Source: JAIBJN01 sp963775625 | GTDB lineage: Bacteria; Actinomycetota; Thermoleophilia; Gaiellales; Gaiellaceae | Direction of reading: 5' to 3' | NCBI GenBank assembly: GCA_963775625.1 | Contig: CAVZJM010000006.1 | Span: forward strand, 186,001-250,000 | Length of the DNA: 64,000 nt | Shown here: piece by piece, positions 1 to 8,619 of the stretch | Layout of the letters: every line of letters begins with the position of its first letter | Position numbering within the stretch: position 1 is the stretch's first letter | Program-made: the position numbers and the translations under genes | The notes under the pieces: model-generated | What the model saw: the letters and a program-made list of their open reading frames with translations, nothing else | Told to the model about the DNA's origin: nothing | Database searches by the model: none

Positions 1-1278
1 CCGAGCAGATAGGCCGCCGACCGAACGTCCACGTCGGCATACCACGACACGTAGCCGGGGACGGCGCCTGGACCAGCGGTGCGGCGCCAGGCGAGCGTGA
101 CCGCGCCGGCCAGGAGCAGGAGCGCGGCGACCAGCGCGAGCGGCCCGCCTCGTCGGCAGGCCGGGGCCGAGCCCGAAGAGAGCACGGGCAAGGTCGAACG
201 CGACGAGGGCAGCGACGGCCCAGCGGGCCGCCCGCGCCCACGGATCCTGGTGCCCGCGCCCGAGCCAGACGAGAGCCAGGGCGGCGCCGACTGCGCCCCA
301 CGCCAGCGAGGCGGTCCAGAGCGAGGTCGTGAGCGCCGTGATGGCGACGGCGAGGGCCAGCACCAGGGCTGTGAACCACGCCACGGCGCCCGGCGCGACC
401 GGTATCCCGAACCGGTCCAGGTCGACGCGCTCGACGCCTGGCGCGAGGTCGCGGAAGGCGCCAGCGTGCTCGGCTCCGAGCGGCGTGGTCGGACGTTCGG
501 CCTTGCGCAGGCCCAGGAGCGAGAGCGGGATCAGCACGATCATGAAGACGAGCAGCTTCACGACCAGGAACGCCAGCCACAGCAACAGCCACGCCACGTA
601 GGCGATTCCCAGGAGCACGGGCAGGAGCAGGAACGGCCCCAGGGACAGCAGCTCCCACCAAACGACGCGGGCGAGGCCGATCGACGACTCGACCTGCTTG
701 GCCGTGGTGTCCGCGAGGTCGGCCTGCTGGGCGGGCGGTACGCGTGGAGCGGTCGCGATGAGGGCAACGAGGAAGCGGTCTCCCACGGGCCACGCCCGCG
801 CGACCCTCCAGGCTGGAAGCTCGCCGGTCGAGAGGGCTCCTCCCGGCCGGAGAAGCCGGGCGGCCGTTGCCGCCGCGTCGTCGACCTCGGCGATGCCAAC
901 GGCGACGGTGCGGCGCGAGCCCTCCTGCCAGCTGCGCACCGAGACGTCTTCGGACAGGTCGCCGAGGATCCCCTGGAGGAGCGCGAGGTCTCTTGTCTCC
1001 TGCCTGGTGGTGGCGCGCTCCTGCTCTCGGGGCGTGCCGGAAAACCCACGCCACGCCGTGCCGACCTCGTACCGCGCCTCGAGCGCCAGCGGTAGCAGCT
1101 GCCAGGAGGCGTAGACGCCCGGCACCTGCCGGTAGACGGGGTCGAGCCGGGCGAGCGCGAGGACGATCATCGCCGCTGCGATGCCGGGGACGAGCAGCAG
1201 CACGACCCAGTCGCCGAGCCCCCTTCCGCTCGGTCTCGTGAGCGGGGCCTTTCCGGCCGCGGGGCCACCGGCTGTCAT
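1..1278 (-). CDS. Multi-pass membrane protein, partial and frame-broken
   Basis: Reads leftwards from an ATG at 1278, 4 nt after the stop of the phosphoesterase gene, so the two are probably co-transcribed, and runs off the window edge. Visible segments are a TM helix near residues 22-44, a soluble stretch, then a cluster of long hydrophobic stretches around WWELLSLGPFLLLPVLLG, AVAWFTALVLALAVAI and AVAALVAFDLARALFGLG. The starting frame has no stop up to the edge, but left of about 150 it turns arginine-rich. The adjacent frame instead reads PLALVAALLLLAGAVTLAW and VSWYADVDVRSAAYLLG, clearly protein-like. Skipping one base near 147 joins the two. Family not recognised; function unknown. Confidence 0.7.
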   Translation of the reverse strand, partial: MTAGGPAAGKAPLTRPSGRGLGDWVVLLLVPGIAAAMIVLALARLDPVYRQVPGVYASWQLLPLALEARYEVGTAWRGFSGTPREQERATTRQETRDLALLQGILGDLSEDVSVRSWQEGSRRTVAVGIAEVDDAAATAARLLRPGGALSTGELPAWRVARAWPVGDRFLVALIATAPRVPPAQQADLADTTAKQVESSIGLARVVWWELLSLGPFLLLPVLLGIAYVAWLLLWLAFLVVKLLVFMIVLIPLSLLGLRKAERPTTPLGAEHAGAFRDLAPGVERVDLDRFGIPVAPGAVAWFTALVLALAVAITALTTSLWTASLAWGAVGAALALVWLGRGHQDPWARAARWAVAALVAFDLARALFGLGPGLPTRRAARAGRRAPAPGRRGHARLAPHRWSRRRPRLRVVVCRRGRSVGGLSAR

Positions 1279-1282
1279 CGGC

Positions 1283-2887
1283 TCAGCGCTTGACGATCCT
1301 GAACCTGGGCGACTTCGCGCGGGAGCTGTAGCCGTCGTCGAGCAGGAACCGCACCTCGTACGTCCCGGGCCGCAGCGGCCAGTTTCTGGACGCGCCGGCC
1401 GACATGGAGGAGAACGCTGTTGCGCCCTGGATCGCCGTCTTCGTGTACTCGTAGACGAGATAGGCGCCGTTGCCGCAGTACCCGGCGTTGCAGCCCGGCG
1501 TCGCGTAGTGGGTCTTGCTGCCGGGCCTGACGCGGTAGATCGCGAGCCAGTCCCAGCGCATCCCCGGCGCGTTCGACCAGGAGACGCCGATGGGCTCTCC
1601 CCGCTCGTAGACGCGCTGCGAAGTGCGTACCTTGGTCCGCTCGCCGGGCCGGTACAGCCAGAGCGTCGAGCGCGAGAGGACGGCGTCGTCCTCGTCGAGC
1701 AGCACGGCGTCGTAGGCGCCCCGCCGCAGGCCCGCGGTGGGGAAGGTCACGGTGCCGTCCTCGGCCAGAGTCGGCGTCTCCGCCACGGGATCCGCACCTC
1801 CGGCGCGCACGATCGCCACGCGCTCGCCACCGCCGCCCGGCGTGTGGAAGACCACCGAGAGAGGGTCTCCGATCGTGAGCCGCCGCCTCTCCGGAGCGAC
1901 CAGGACGGGGGCCTCGCCCGGCCTGACGACGAAGGTCGAAGCGACACCGCGGTGATCCGACGGATAGGGATCGACGCCGATGTCCACGTCGGGCCCGCCG
2001 CGCTCGCCGACGAGGTCGCTCGCCACCGTCCGAGCCGGGCCTGCTGCCAGGACCCAGTCGATGCGGTCGTGCACCTCCCGCCGGATCGACTCCGGGCCGC
2101 CCGGCGTCCAGGTGAAGCCGGGCACGGCCACCGGATCCGGATGCACATCCCGGTAGGAGTCGCGGAAGCCCGCGTCCGCGTACGCCCGGCTGACGGGCCA
2201 GTCGAAGGCGAACGGCACCTCCGGGCGCACGGCGGCGACCGCGGGCGTCCAGTCGAGATGGGAAGGCGAGTTGAAGTCCCCGGTCAGGAAGACGGGAATC
2301 CCCTGCGAGACGATCCCCGGCAAGAGTTCGAGCTGCGCCAGGGCCGCAGGGAGCCTTGTCCTGCGCTCGAGCGCCTCGAGCCTCTCGGGCGTGGCGCCGT
2401 CCCGAACACGGTAGGGGCCGTACGGGGTCGAGGGGAGATGCGCGTTGGCAATCGCCACAACCTGGCCCGGGCCAAGCTCGACGTAGATGTAGAGCCCATT
2501 GCCCTCCGGAGGGTCGATCAGCCTGTAGCGGGAGACGACCTGCGTCCGCACGCTGGCGAACCAGCCGAGGGCACGCGCGACGCGACGGGTGGAGTGCTCG
2601 CCTTCCTCGAGGCCGATGACGTCCGCGCCGGAGGCCCGGATCGTCTCCAGGACCTTCGCGAACGTCCGCGAGCAGCCGCGACGCTTCGTGCACCAGTCGC
2701 CGGTTCGCAGGTCGAGCTCGTCACCCCCGTAGAAGATGTTGAGCGTCATCACCCGCAGGCGGACGCCGCCCTGGCCGCCGTCGTCGCTCCGCGCCGCCGC
2801 CGATGTGGCCAGCGTCCCGCAGATCAGGAGCCCGACGGCGAGCAGCCGCAGGCCCCGCCAGATGAGTGGATGCCCGATGATGGGCAC
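1283..2887 (-). CDS. Secreted endonuclease/exonuclease/phosphatase-family phosphoesterase
   Basis: EEP-superfamily hydrolase (the DNase I, sphingomyelinase and inositol phosphatase fold), about 534 aa. Family motifs run in order: MTLNIFYGGDE (metal/active-site Asn), IGLEEGE, IANAHLPS, LTGDFNSPS and the closing SDHRGVAST. A hydrophobic N-terminus ending near SAAARS looks like a signal peptide, so the enzyme is probably exported. After the catalytic domain come about 200 residues that look like beta-sandwich modules. Start choice: an in-frame ATG at 2914 lies inside a TTGACA box (2914-2919) that pairs, with a 17-nt spacer, with TACGGT (2891-2896). The GTG at 2887 just downstream is therefore preferred, although it lies very close to the -10. 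Substrate unknown. Confidence 0.8.
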   Translation of the reverse strand: MPIIGHPLIWRGLRLLAVGLLICGTLATSAAARSDDGGQGGVRLRVMTLNIFYGGDELDLRTGDWCTKRRGCSRTFAKVLETIRASGADVIGLEEGEHSTRRVARALGWFASVRTQVVSRYRLIDPPEGNGLYIYVELGPGQVVAIANAHLPSTPYGPYRVRDGATPERLEALERRTRLPAALAQLELLPGIVSQGIPVFLTGDFNSPSHLDWTPAVAAVRPEVPFAFDWPVSRAYADAGFRDSYRDVHPDPVAVPGFTWTPGGPESIRREVHDRIDWVLAAGPARTVASDLVGERGGPDVDIGVDPYPSDHRGVASTFVVRPGEAPVLVAPERRRLTIGDPLSVVFHTPGGGGERVAIVRAGGADPVAETPTLAEDGTVTFPTAGLRRGAYDAVLLDEDDAVLSRSTLWLYRPGERTKVRTSQRVYERGEPIGVSWSNAPGMRWDWLAIYRVRPGSKTHYATPGCNAGYCGNGAYLVYEYTKTAIQGATAFSSMSAGASRNWPLRPGTYEVRFLLDDGYSSRAKSPRFRIVKR

Positions 2888-2890
2888 GAA

Positions 2891-2919
2891 ACCGTAAGCC
2901 GCGTCGTGCGACATGTCAA
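2891..2919 (-). promoter_or_regulatory. Promoter of the EEP phosphoesterase gene
   Basis: On the minus strand TTGACA (2919-2914), a 17-nt spacer and TACGGT (2896-2891) match the primary-sigma consensus. This is the clearest -35 box in the window. It covers the only in-frame ATG, so translation likely begins at the GTG at 2887 or further in. Confidence 0.55.
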
Positions 2920-2968
2920 CGGCGGGAAGACGGTGGATTGCCAGTTCGTACAGCGCGCGACGCAGGCG

Positions 2969-2980
2969 TACACTTCGGGC
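2969..2980 (+). promoter_or_regulatory. -10 box for the small Cys-rich gene (leaderless type)
   Basis: TACACT at 2969-2974 lies 6 nt before ATG 2981. No Shine-Dalgarno is present, so transcription should start at or next to the ATG. Confidence 0.45.
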
Positions 2981-3184
2981 ATGGGAGTCGCCTACAGCTC
3001 TCCCGACTCGCCGCTCACGCAGCTCTGCGCCGTCTACACCTGCCGCTGCGGCGCGGCCGTATCCGAAGTAGGGCGGCACGCGGGCGATCTGCCGCCGGGC
3101 TGGGAGCGCGTCTCGGACGACACCTGCATCTGCGCGCACTGCGTCGAGCTGAGGCGCGCCGGCCGGCTGCCCAGCGCCTCCTAG
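2981..3184 (+). CDS. Small cysteine-rich protein, putative zinc-binding (67 aa)
   Basis: The 67-residue protein starts at ATG 2981. It carries a C-x-C pair (TCRCGA), a central GDLPPGWERV stretch and a C-x-C-x2-C cluster (CICAHC), enough ligands for one zinc site. A -10-like TACACT at 2969-2974 ends 6 nt before the ATG with no ribosome-binding site, so the mRNA may be leaderless. The stop overlaps the stop of the convergent comB gene by 4 nt. No function can be assigned; it is probably a small zinc-ribbon protein. Confidence 0.7.
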   Translation: MGVAYSSPDSPLTQLCAVYTCRCGAAVSEVGRHAGDLPPGWERVSDDTCICAHCVELRRAGRLPSAS

Positions 3185-3861
3185 GCGACTATCTCGGCCG
3201 CCGATCCCTCCATGCCCGCCAGGCGCGGCACCACCTCCAGCACGCTCTCCCGGGCGCACCAGGCGATGTCCTCTCCGAGCAAGGCGTGTTCGGGGTTTTC
3301 GGACGCGCCCAACCCCTCCTCCGGGCCGGCAAACGAGCGTGCGATGCGAACGGCGGCCTCGGCGGCGTCGGACCGCTCGCCGCCCAGGAGCTCCGCGATT
3401 CGCCCGGCGCAGTAGGCGTCGTCGATCGTGAAGCGCCCCTGCACACCGGCGCAGACGATCTCGACGTCCTCTCCCCCGCGCGCCGCCACGGCGACCGCGT
3501 CGAGGTTGAGGAGGCTCCCCACGAGCACGGTCTCGGCGCTCGCTCCCGCGGCGAGGATCGCGCCGGTCCCGTTCGTCGTCGTCAGGACCAGGGTCTCACC
3601 GAGCGGCTCCAGGAACTCCCGCGGCGAGTTCCCGAGGTCGAACCCGGGAATCGCCACTGCCTTGCGCTCGCCCGCCAGCACCGCCTCGCCCAGGCGCGCA
3701 CGCAGCTCGCGCGCCTCCTCGACCTCGGCGCAGCAGAGCACCCGGCGGTAGCCGGAGGCGAGCGCCTGGGCGATCGTCGAGGAGGCCCGCAGGACGTCGA
3801 CGACGATCGCCGTGGGCGCGCGCTCGGCCTCCGCCGGAGTGAAGGCGACGTGCACGCGCAT
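3181..3861 (-). CDS. comB: 2-phosphosulfolactate phosphatase (ComB family)
   Basis: ComB-family Mg-dependent phosphatase, 226 aa, the usual length. The founding activity is hydrolysis of 2-phosphosulfolactate to sulfolactate in coenzyme M synthesis. Many bacteria without coenzyme M carry homologues, so the true substrate here is uncertain. Family blocks are visible: AIVVDVLRASSTI near the N-terminus, IPGFDLGNSPREF, LTTTNGTGA and FTIDDAYCAGRI. The start is ATG 3861, 9 nt after a TAAGGT -10 box. It is convergent with the small Cys-rich gene and divergent from the rhomboid gene, with a 30-bp tandem duplication between the two divergent starts. Confidence 0.88.
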   Translation of the reverse strand: MRVHVAFTPAEAERAPTAIVVDVLRASSTIAQALASGYRRVLCCAEVEEARELRARLGEAVLAGERKAVAIPGFDLGNSPREFLEPLGETLVLTTTNGTGAILAAGASAETVLVGSLLNLDAVAVAARGGEDVEIVCAGVQGRFTIDDAYCAGRIAELLGGERSDAAEAAVRIARSFAGPEEGLGASENPEHALLGEDIAWCARESVLEVVPRLAGMEGSAAEIVA

Positions 3862-3876
3862 CGGCCCGTGACCTTA
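3862..3876 (-). promoter_or_regulatory. -10 box for comB
   Basis: TAAGGT on the minus strand (3876-3871) lies 9 nt before the comB ATG with no Shine-Dalgarno. It abuts the tandem repeat, so duplication of the repeat moved the two divergent promoters apart. Confidence 0.4.
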
Positions 3877-3934
3877 GAGGACGTGGCCTGAGACCGCGCC
3901 GATATAGAGGACGTGGCCTGAGACCGCGCCGATA
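3875..3934. repeat. Perfect 30-bp tandem duplication in a divergent promoter region
   Basis: Positions 3875-3904 and 3905-3934 are identical 30-base units, head to tail (core gaggacgtggcctgagaccg). They fill the gap between comB and the rhomboid gene. Each unit ends in gata, and the second copy supplies the start of the rhomboid -10 box TACGAT. Confidence 0.95.
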
Positions 3935-3946
3935 CGATGGCCTCGA
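3933..3946 (+). promoter_or_regulatory. -10 box for the rhomboid gene
   Basis: TACGAT at 3933-3938 lies 8 nt before ATG 3947, with no Shine-Dalgarno. It uses the last bases of the second tandem repeat unit. Confidence 0.45.
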
Positions 3947-4810
3947 ATGGCCATCCCGGAGCAGACGCAGACGCGGACGTGCTACCGGCATCCGGGGAGG
4001 GAGACCGCCGTCAGCTGCTCCAACTGCGGCCGGCCGATCTGCCCTGACTGCATGGTGTACGCGGCGGTCGGGATCAAGTGCCCCGAGTGCGCGGGCCAGC
4101 CGACGGGCCCCCGCGCGGCCAGGCAGCGGGCAGGCCGCGCCGCCGTCGTGGGGACGGGCGCGCTCGTCACGAAAACGCTCATCGCCGTCAACGTGGTCGT
4201 GTACCTGGTGTCGATCGCCCAGGGAGCGGGCGGCCTCCAGCCGGCATCCGCGTTCATCAACCGGTGGGCGCTGAACGGGTTCGCCGTCTCCGAGGGCGAC
4301 TGGTACCGGCTGCTCACGAGCGCGTTCCTGCACGCGAGCCTCATCCACCTCGCGTTCAACATGCTCATGCTCTGGTGGTTCGGCCAGGCGCTGGAGGCGA
4401 CGGTCGGACGCGCCCGCTTCCTCGGGATCTACCTCGTGTCGGCGCTCACGGGCGCCGTCGGCGCGCTCCTCCTGAGCGGCGCACTCGTCAACACCGTGGG
4501 GGCGTCGGGCGCCGTCTTCGGGATCCTCGGCGCCGGCCTCGTCCTCGAACGACGGCACATCTACGTGTTCGGCGGCGGCGCGCTCTTCGTAGTCGTCCTC
4601 AACATCGCGTTCACCTTCGCCGTCTCCAACATCTCCATCGGCGGGCACCTTGGCGGCCTCGTCGGCGGGATCCTCTCCATGCTCGCCCTCTCGGCCGCCG
4701 GCCGCCATCCGATCTACGGACGGCTCGACGTGGCTCCGTTCCTCGCGCTCTTCGCGATCGCGGCCGGAAGCGTGGCGATCGCGTACCTCCGCGTGCGCGG
4801 GTATTCCTGA
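3947..4810 (+). CDS. Rhomboid intramembrane serine protease with N-terminal zinc-binding module
   Basis: Rhomboid proteases cut substrates inside the membrane with a Ser-His dyad. The dyad is visible: Ser187 in GASGAVFG and His234 in ISIGGHLGG. The HLAFNMLMLWWFG block (about 135-147) is the usual conserved helix. Several hydrophobic helices span residues 75-285. The first 50 residues hold seven Cys and a His (C12, H15, C24, C27, C32, C35, C45, C48), a B-box-like zinc module common on actinobacterial rhomboids and probably cytoplasmic. Length is 287 aa, normal for this architecture. Its substrates are unknown. Confidence 0.9.
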   Translation: MAIPEQTQTRTCYRHPGRETAVSCSNCGRPICPDCMVYAAVGIKCPECAGQPTGPRAARQRAGRAAVVGTGALVTKTLIAVNVVVYLVSIAQGAGGLQPASAFINRWALNGFAVSEGDWYRLLTSAFLHASLIHLAFNMLMLWWFGQALEATVGRARFLGIYLVSALTGAVGALLLSGALVNTVGASGAVFGILGAGLVLERRHIYVFGGGALFVVVLNIAFTFAVSNISIGGHLGGLVGGILSMLALSAAGRHPIYGRLDVAPFLALFAIAAGSVAIAYLRVRGYS

Positions 4811-4955
4811 GCCCGGAACTTACGCCGACTCGGATCCATAGCCTCGTGCGGGCCGGCGAGACGATGGCGACGGTCAGCCTCGTCGACGACGGCGCCGGGG
4901 GCTGGCTCGCCGACACCGTCACCGGTTGCTTGTCGCTCGAAGGCTGAGCGACCGC

Positions 4956-4969
4956 TAACGTCCCGCCTC
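4956..4969 (+). promoter_or_regulatory. -10 box for the PLD-like gene
   Basis: TAACGT at 4956-4961 lies 8 nt before the GTG at 4970 and there is no Shine-Dalgarno. This favours the GTG as a leaderless start. Confidence 0.45.
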
Positions 4970-6022
4970 GTGATCGAGGCGCAACTGCTCACGGACGGCG
5001 GCCAGCCGGCATCGGAGATCGCCGACCGCCTGGCGGGCTTTCTCGCCGAGGCGCGCCGGAGCCTCGACCTGGCCCTGTATGACTTCGATCTCGAGCAGCC
5101 AACGGCTCAGACCGTGGCCGACGCCATCGTCGAGGCCGAGACGCGCGGCGTCTCCGTCCGGCTGGCGTTCAACGTCGACAGCGAGAAACCCCCGCCCGTC
5201 TTCCCCCCGCCCCGCGGCGAGCCGACCCTCATCGACAGCCTCGAGGTGCCGACGAAGCCGATTCCGGGAGTGCCCGATCTCATGCACCACAAGTACGCGA
5301 TCCGCGACGACGAGGTGGTCTGGACGGGCTCGACGAACTGGACGGACGATTCCTGGACGCGGTGCGAGAACATCATCGTCGTCGCCGCCTCACCGGCGGT
5401 CGCCGCCGCCTACACGAAGGACTTCGAGCAGCTCTGGACGACCGGATCGGTGGAGAAGAGCGGCTTCGTCGACCCGGGCCCGCTGGACGTCGGTGGACGC
5501 GAGGTGCGCACCTGGTTCTCGCCCGGACACGGGGAGGCGCTCGCGACCCGCATCGCTCACCGGATCAAACGGTCACGGCGGCGCATCCGCGTCTGCTCGC
5601 CCGTACTCACCTCGGGCCCGATCCTCGGCGCCCTGGCCGAGTGCGTCTCCGACGGAAAGGTGGACGTCACGGGCGTCTGCGACGGCACGCAGATGCGAGG
5701 CGTCTACCACCAGTGGGAGCTGAACGGAAACTCGACCTGGAAGCTTCCGCTCGTCGCCCGCGTCTTCGGAAGCGGACGCTTCACCGGGAAGGACTCGACA
5801 CCCTACGGCGACGGCGACAACGTGCACGACTTCATGCACGCGAAGATCACGGTCGCGGACGACCACGTGTTCACGGGGAGCTACAACCTCTCGCACTCCG
5901 GCGAGCTGAACGCGGAGAACGTGCTCGAGATCCGCGACCCCGATCTGGCCGAGCGCCTGGTCGCGTGGATCGACGAGGTGCGCGGCCGCTACCGGCCTGC
6001 GCCGATCCCGGAGCCGAGCTAG
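4970..6022 (+). CDS. Phospholipase D-like protein with two HKD motifs
   Basis: PLD-superfamily phosphodiesterase, 350 aa. Both half-sites are intact. The first is HHKYAIRDD, with H106, K108 and D113 followed by the usual GSTNWTDDS. The second is HAKITVADD, with H290, K292 and D297 followed by GSYNLSHSGE. Two such motifs form one active site that works through a covalent phosphohistidine. No signal peptide is evident, so a cytoplasmic nuclease or lipid-related phosphodiesterase is possible; the substrate cannot be inferred. It starts at a GTG behind a leaderless-type -10 box. Its last 4 nt overlap the end of the convergent ppdK gene. Confidence 0.85.
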   Translation: MIEAQLLTDGGQPASEIADRLAGFLAEARRSLDLALYDFDLEQPTAQTVADAIVEAETRGVSVRLAFNVDSEKPPPVFPPPRGEPTLIDSLEVPTKPIPGVPDLMHHKYAIRDDEVVWTGSTNWTDDSWTRCENIIVVAASPAVAAAYTKDFEQLWTTGSVEKSGFVDPGPLDVGGREVRTWFSPGHGEALATRIAHRIKRSRRRIRVCSPVLTSGPILGALAECVSDGKVDVTGVCDGTQMRGVYHQWELNGNSTWKLPLVARVFGSGRFTGKDSTPYGDGDNVHDFMHAKITVADDHVFTGSYNLSHSGELNAENVLEIRDPDLAERLVAWIDEVRGRYRPAPIPEPS

Positions 6023-8619
6023 CCGCCGACCTGGACGGCAGTGACGCCGCGCTCCGCCAGGACGGCCTGCGCCGATGCCAGCCGGGCCAGCGGCACCCGG
6101 TACGGCGAGCACGAGACGTAGTCGAGCCCGAGCTCGTGGCAGAACGCGACCGACCGTGCGTCGCCCCCGTGCTCACCGCAGATGCCGAGCTTGATCTCCG
6201 GGTAGACGCCCCGCGCCCTCTGGACGGCGACCCGCATGAGGTCGCCGACCCCGCTCACGTCCAGCGTCTCGAACGGGTTCGCCTCCAGGATGCGGTCCTC
6301 GAGATAGCGCGTGAGGAACTTGCCCTCCGCGTCGTCGCGGGAAAAGCCGAGGGTCGTCTGCGTGAGGTCGTTCGTCCCGAAGCTGAAGAAGTCGGCCTCG
6401 GCCGCGATCTCGTCCGCGCGCACGCACGCGCGAGGGAGCTCGATCATCGTCCCCACCTGGTAGTCGAGCTGCCGTGAGGCCTGCTCCAGCTCGGCCGAGG
6501 CCGTGTCCAGCGTCAGCTGCCGCAGCCGCCGGAGCTCCTCGGCGAAGCCGATCAGCGGGTGCATGATCTCGACGAGCGGCGCCTGGCCGGTGCGCTCGGC
6601 GACTGCCAGCGCCGCCCGCACGGTCGCCCGCACCTGCATCTCGTAGATCTCCGGGTAGAGGAGCCCGAGCCGGCACCCGCGCGTCCCCAGCATCGGGTTC
6701 GCCTCGCGGAGCGCGCGGATCCGGCGCGCCATCTCGTCGGACTCCGCCTCCTCCAGGGTCGGCAGGAACTCGTGGAGCGGCGGGTCGAGCAACCGGATCG
6801 TGACCGGCAGCCCGGCCATGGCCGTGAAGATGCCCTCGAAGTCGGCCTGCTGGAGCGGGAGCAGCCGGTCGAGGGCCTGGCGCCGCTCCTCTTCCGCAGA
6901 AGCCATGATCATGGCGCGCACGAGCGGCAGCCGCTCCTCCGCCATGAACATGTGCTCGGTCCGGCAGAGGCCGATGCCCTCGGCGCCGAACTCCCGCGCC
7001 TTCGCCGCGTCCTCGGGCGTGTCCGCGTTCGCTCGCACGCGGAGGCGGCGGATCGCGTCCGCCCAGCCGAGAAGCCTCTCGAAGCTCTCGTCGATGTTGG
7101 GCGGGACGAGCGGCACCTCGCCGACGATGACGTCGCCGGTGCCGCCGTCGATCGTGAGCACGTCGCCCGCGGCCAGCTCACGCTCGCCGAGGCGGATGCG
7201 GCCCGCGGCGAGGTCGATCGAGAGCGCCTCGCAGCCGGAGACGCAGGGCTTCCCCATCCCGCGCGCGACGACCGCAGCGTGCGAGGTCATGCCTCCGTGG
7301 GCCGTAAGGACTCCCCGCGCCTCGATGATGCCGTGGATGTCGTCGGGCGTCGTCTCGGTGCGGACGAGGATGACCGCCTCCCCGGCCTTTCCCTGCTCCT
7401 GGGCCCGGTCGGCGTCGAGCACGATCCTCCCGGTCGCAGCGCCCGGCGAGGCGTTCAGGCCCTTTGCGGCGACCTCGAACTCGGCTCCAGGGTCGATCAT
7501 CGGGTGGAGCAGCTGGTCGAGCTGGCCCGGGTCGACCCGCGCGACAGCCTCCTCCTGCGTCAGCAGCCCTTCCGAGACCATGTCGACGGCAATGCGAAGC
7601 GCGGCTGCGGCCGTGCGCTTCCCGGTGCGCGTCTGGAGCAGGTAGAGCGTGCCCTCCTCCACCGTGAACTCGATGTCCTGCATCTCGCGGTAGTGCTCCT
7701 CGAGGCGCGCCGTCGTCGCGCTGAGCTGCTCGAACGCCGCGGGAAAGCGCTGCGGCATGGCGGCGATCGGCTCCGGCGTGCGGATGCCGGCGACCACGTC
7801 CTCCCCCTGCGCGTTGACGAGGAGCTCGCCCCACAGGCCGGGCTCGCCGGTCGACGGGTTACGGGTGAAGGCGACGCCCGTGCCCGAGTCGTCGCCCTTG
7901 TTCCCGAAGACCATCTGCACGACGTTGACGGCGGTGCCGAGCTCGTCCGGGATGCCGTTGGCATGCCTGTAGACCTGCGCGCGCGGAGTCTCCCAGGAAT
8001 CGAAGACCGCCCTGACGGCGCGCTCGAGCTGATCGCGAGCGTCCTGCGGGAAGTCGGCGTAGAGCTCCTCGTAGCGGGCGACCAGCCCCCGCAGGTCCTC
8101 GGCGCCGAGCTCGACGTCCTGGGTGACGCCGCGCTCGGCCTTGAGGCTCGTGAGCGCCTGCTCGAAGAGCTGCCCGTCGACGCCCGCGACCACGTCTCCG
8201 AACATCTGGACGAGGCGGCGGTAGGCGTCGAAGGCGAACCGCTCGTTTCCCGTCGCCCGCGCGAGCCCCTCGACTGCCTCGTCGTTCAGGCCGAGGTTGA
8301 GGATCGTGTCCATCATCCCGGGCATCGAGACCGCCGCGCCGGAGCGCACGGACACGAGCAGCGGGTCGGCGGGGTCGCCGAAGCGCTTGCCCGTCCGCTC
8401 CTCGAGGCGCGCGACGGCCTCGTCCACCTCGGCGGCGAGCCCGTCCGGGACGCGACCCAGCCGCATGTACTCGCGGCACGCCTCGGTCGTGACGGTGAAG
8501 CCGGCCGGCACCGGCAGCCCGATCGCGGTCATCTCCGCGAGACCGGCGCCCTTGCCGCCGAGCAGCTCGCGGCCGAGCTCGCCCCCCTCGGAGAAGTCGT
8601 AGACGTACTGAATGCCCAT
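6019..8619 (-). CDS. ppdK: Pyruvate, phosphate dikinase
   Basis: Interconverts pyruvate + ATP + Pi and phosphoenolpyruvate + AMP + PPi, linking glycolysis and gluconeogenesis. At 866 aa it has the full three-domain form. The N-terminal nucleotide-binding part begins YDFSEGGELGRELLGGKGAG. The swivelling phosphohistidine domain has GMTSHAAVV with the catalytic His near residue 447. The C-terminal TIM barrel carries GLCRTEHMFM and FGTNDLTQTTLGFSRDD. A DUF299-type PPDK regulator lies just upstream, separated only by a small membrane gene, so the regulator and target are linked. Its start is ATG 8619; the 235-nt leader is described separately. Confidence 0.97.
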   Translation of the reverse strand: MGIQYVYDFSEGGELGRELLGGKGAGLAEMTAIGLPVPAGFTVTTEACREYMRLGRVPDGLAAEVDEAVARLEERTGKRFGDPADPLLVSVRSGAAVSMPGMMDTILNLGLNDEAVEGLARATGNERFAFDAYRRLVQMFGDVVAGVDGQLFEQALTSLKAERGVTQDVELGAEDLRGLVARYEELYADFPQDARDQLERAVRAVFDSWETPRAQVYRHANGIPDELGTAVNVVQMVFGNKGDDSGTGVAFTRNPSTGEPGLWGELLVNAQGEDVVAGIRTPEPIAAMPQRFPAAFEQLSATTARLEEHYREMQDIEFTVEEGTLYLLQTRTGKRTAAAALRIAVDMVSEGLLTQEEAVARVDPGQLDQLLHPMIDPGAEFEVAAKGLNASPGAATGRIVLDADRAQEQGKAGEAVILVRTETTPDDIHGIIEARGVLTAHGGMTSHAAVVARGMGKPCVSGCEALSIDLAAGRIRLGERELAAGDVLTIDGGTGDVIVGEVPLVPPNIDESFERLLGWADAIRRLRVRANADTPEDAAKAREFGAEGIGLCRTEHMFMAEERLPLVRAMIMASAEEERRQALDRLLPLQQADFEGIFTAMAGLPVTIRLLDPPLHEFLPTLEEAESDEMARRIRALREANPMLGTRGCRLGLLYPEIYEMQVRATVRAALAVAERTGQAPLVEIMHPLIGFAEELRRLRQLTLDTASAELEQASRQLDYQVGTMIELPRACVRADEIAAEADFFSFGTNDLTQTTLGFSRDDAEGKFLTRYLEDRILEANPFETLDVSGVGDLMRVAVQRARGVYPEIKLGICGEHGGDARSVAFCHELGLDYVSCSPYRVPLARLASAQAVLAERGVTAVQVGG

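Noticed and set aside
4864..4947. 27-codon frame MATVSLVDDGAGG... between the rhomboid and PLD genes
   Set aside because: No ribosome-binding site, no -10 box at the leaderless distance and no recognisable fold. Too short to support.
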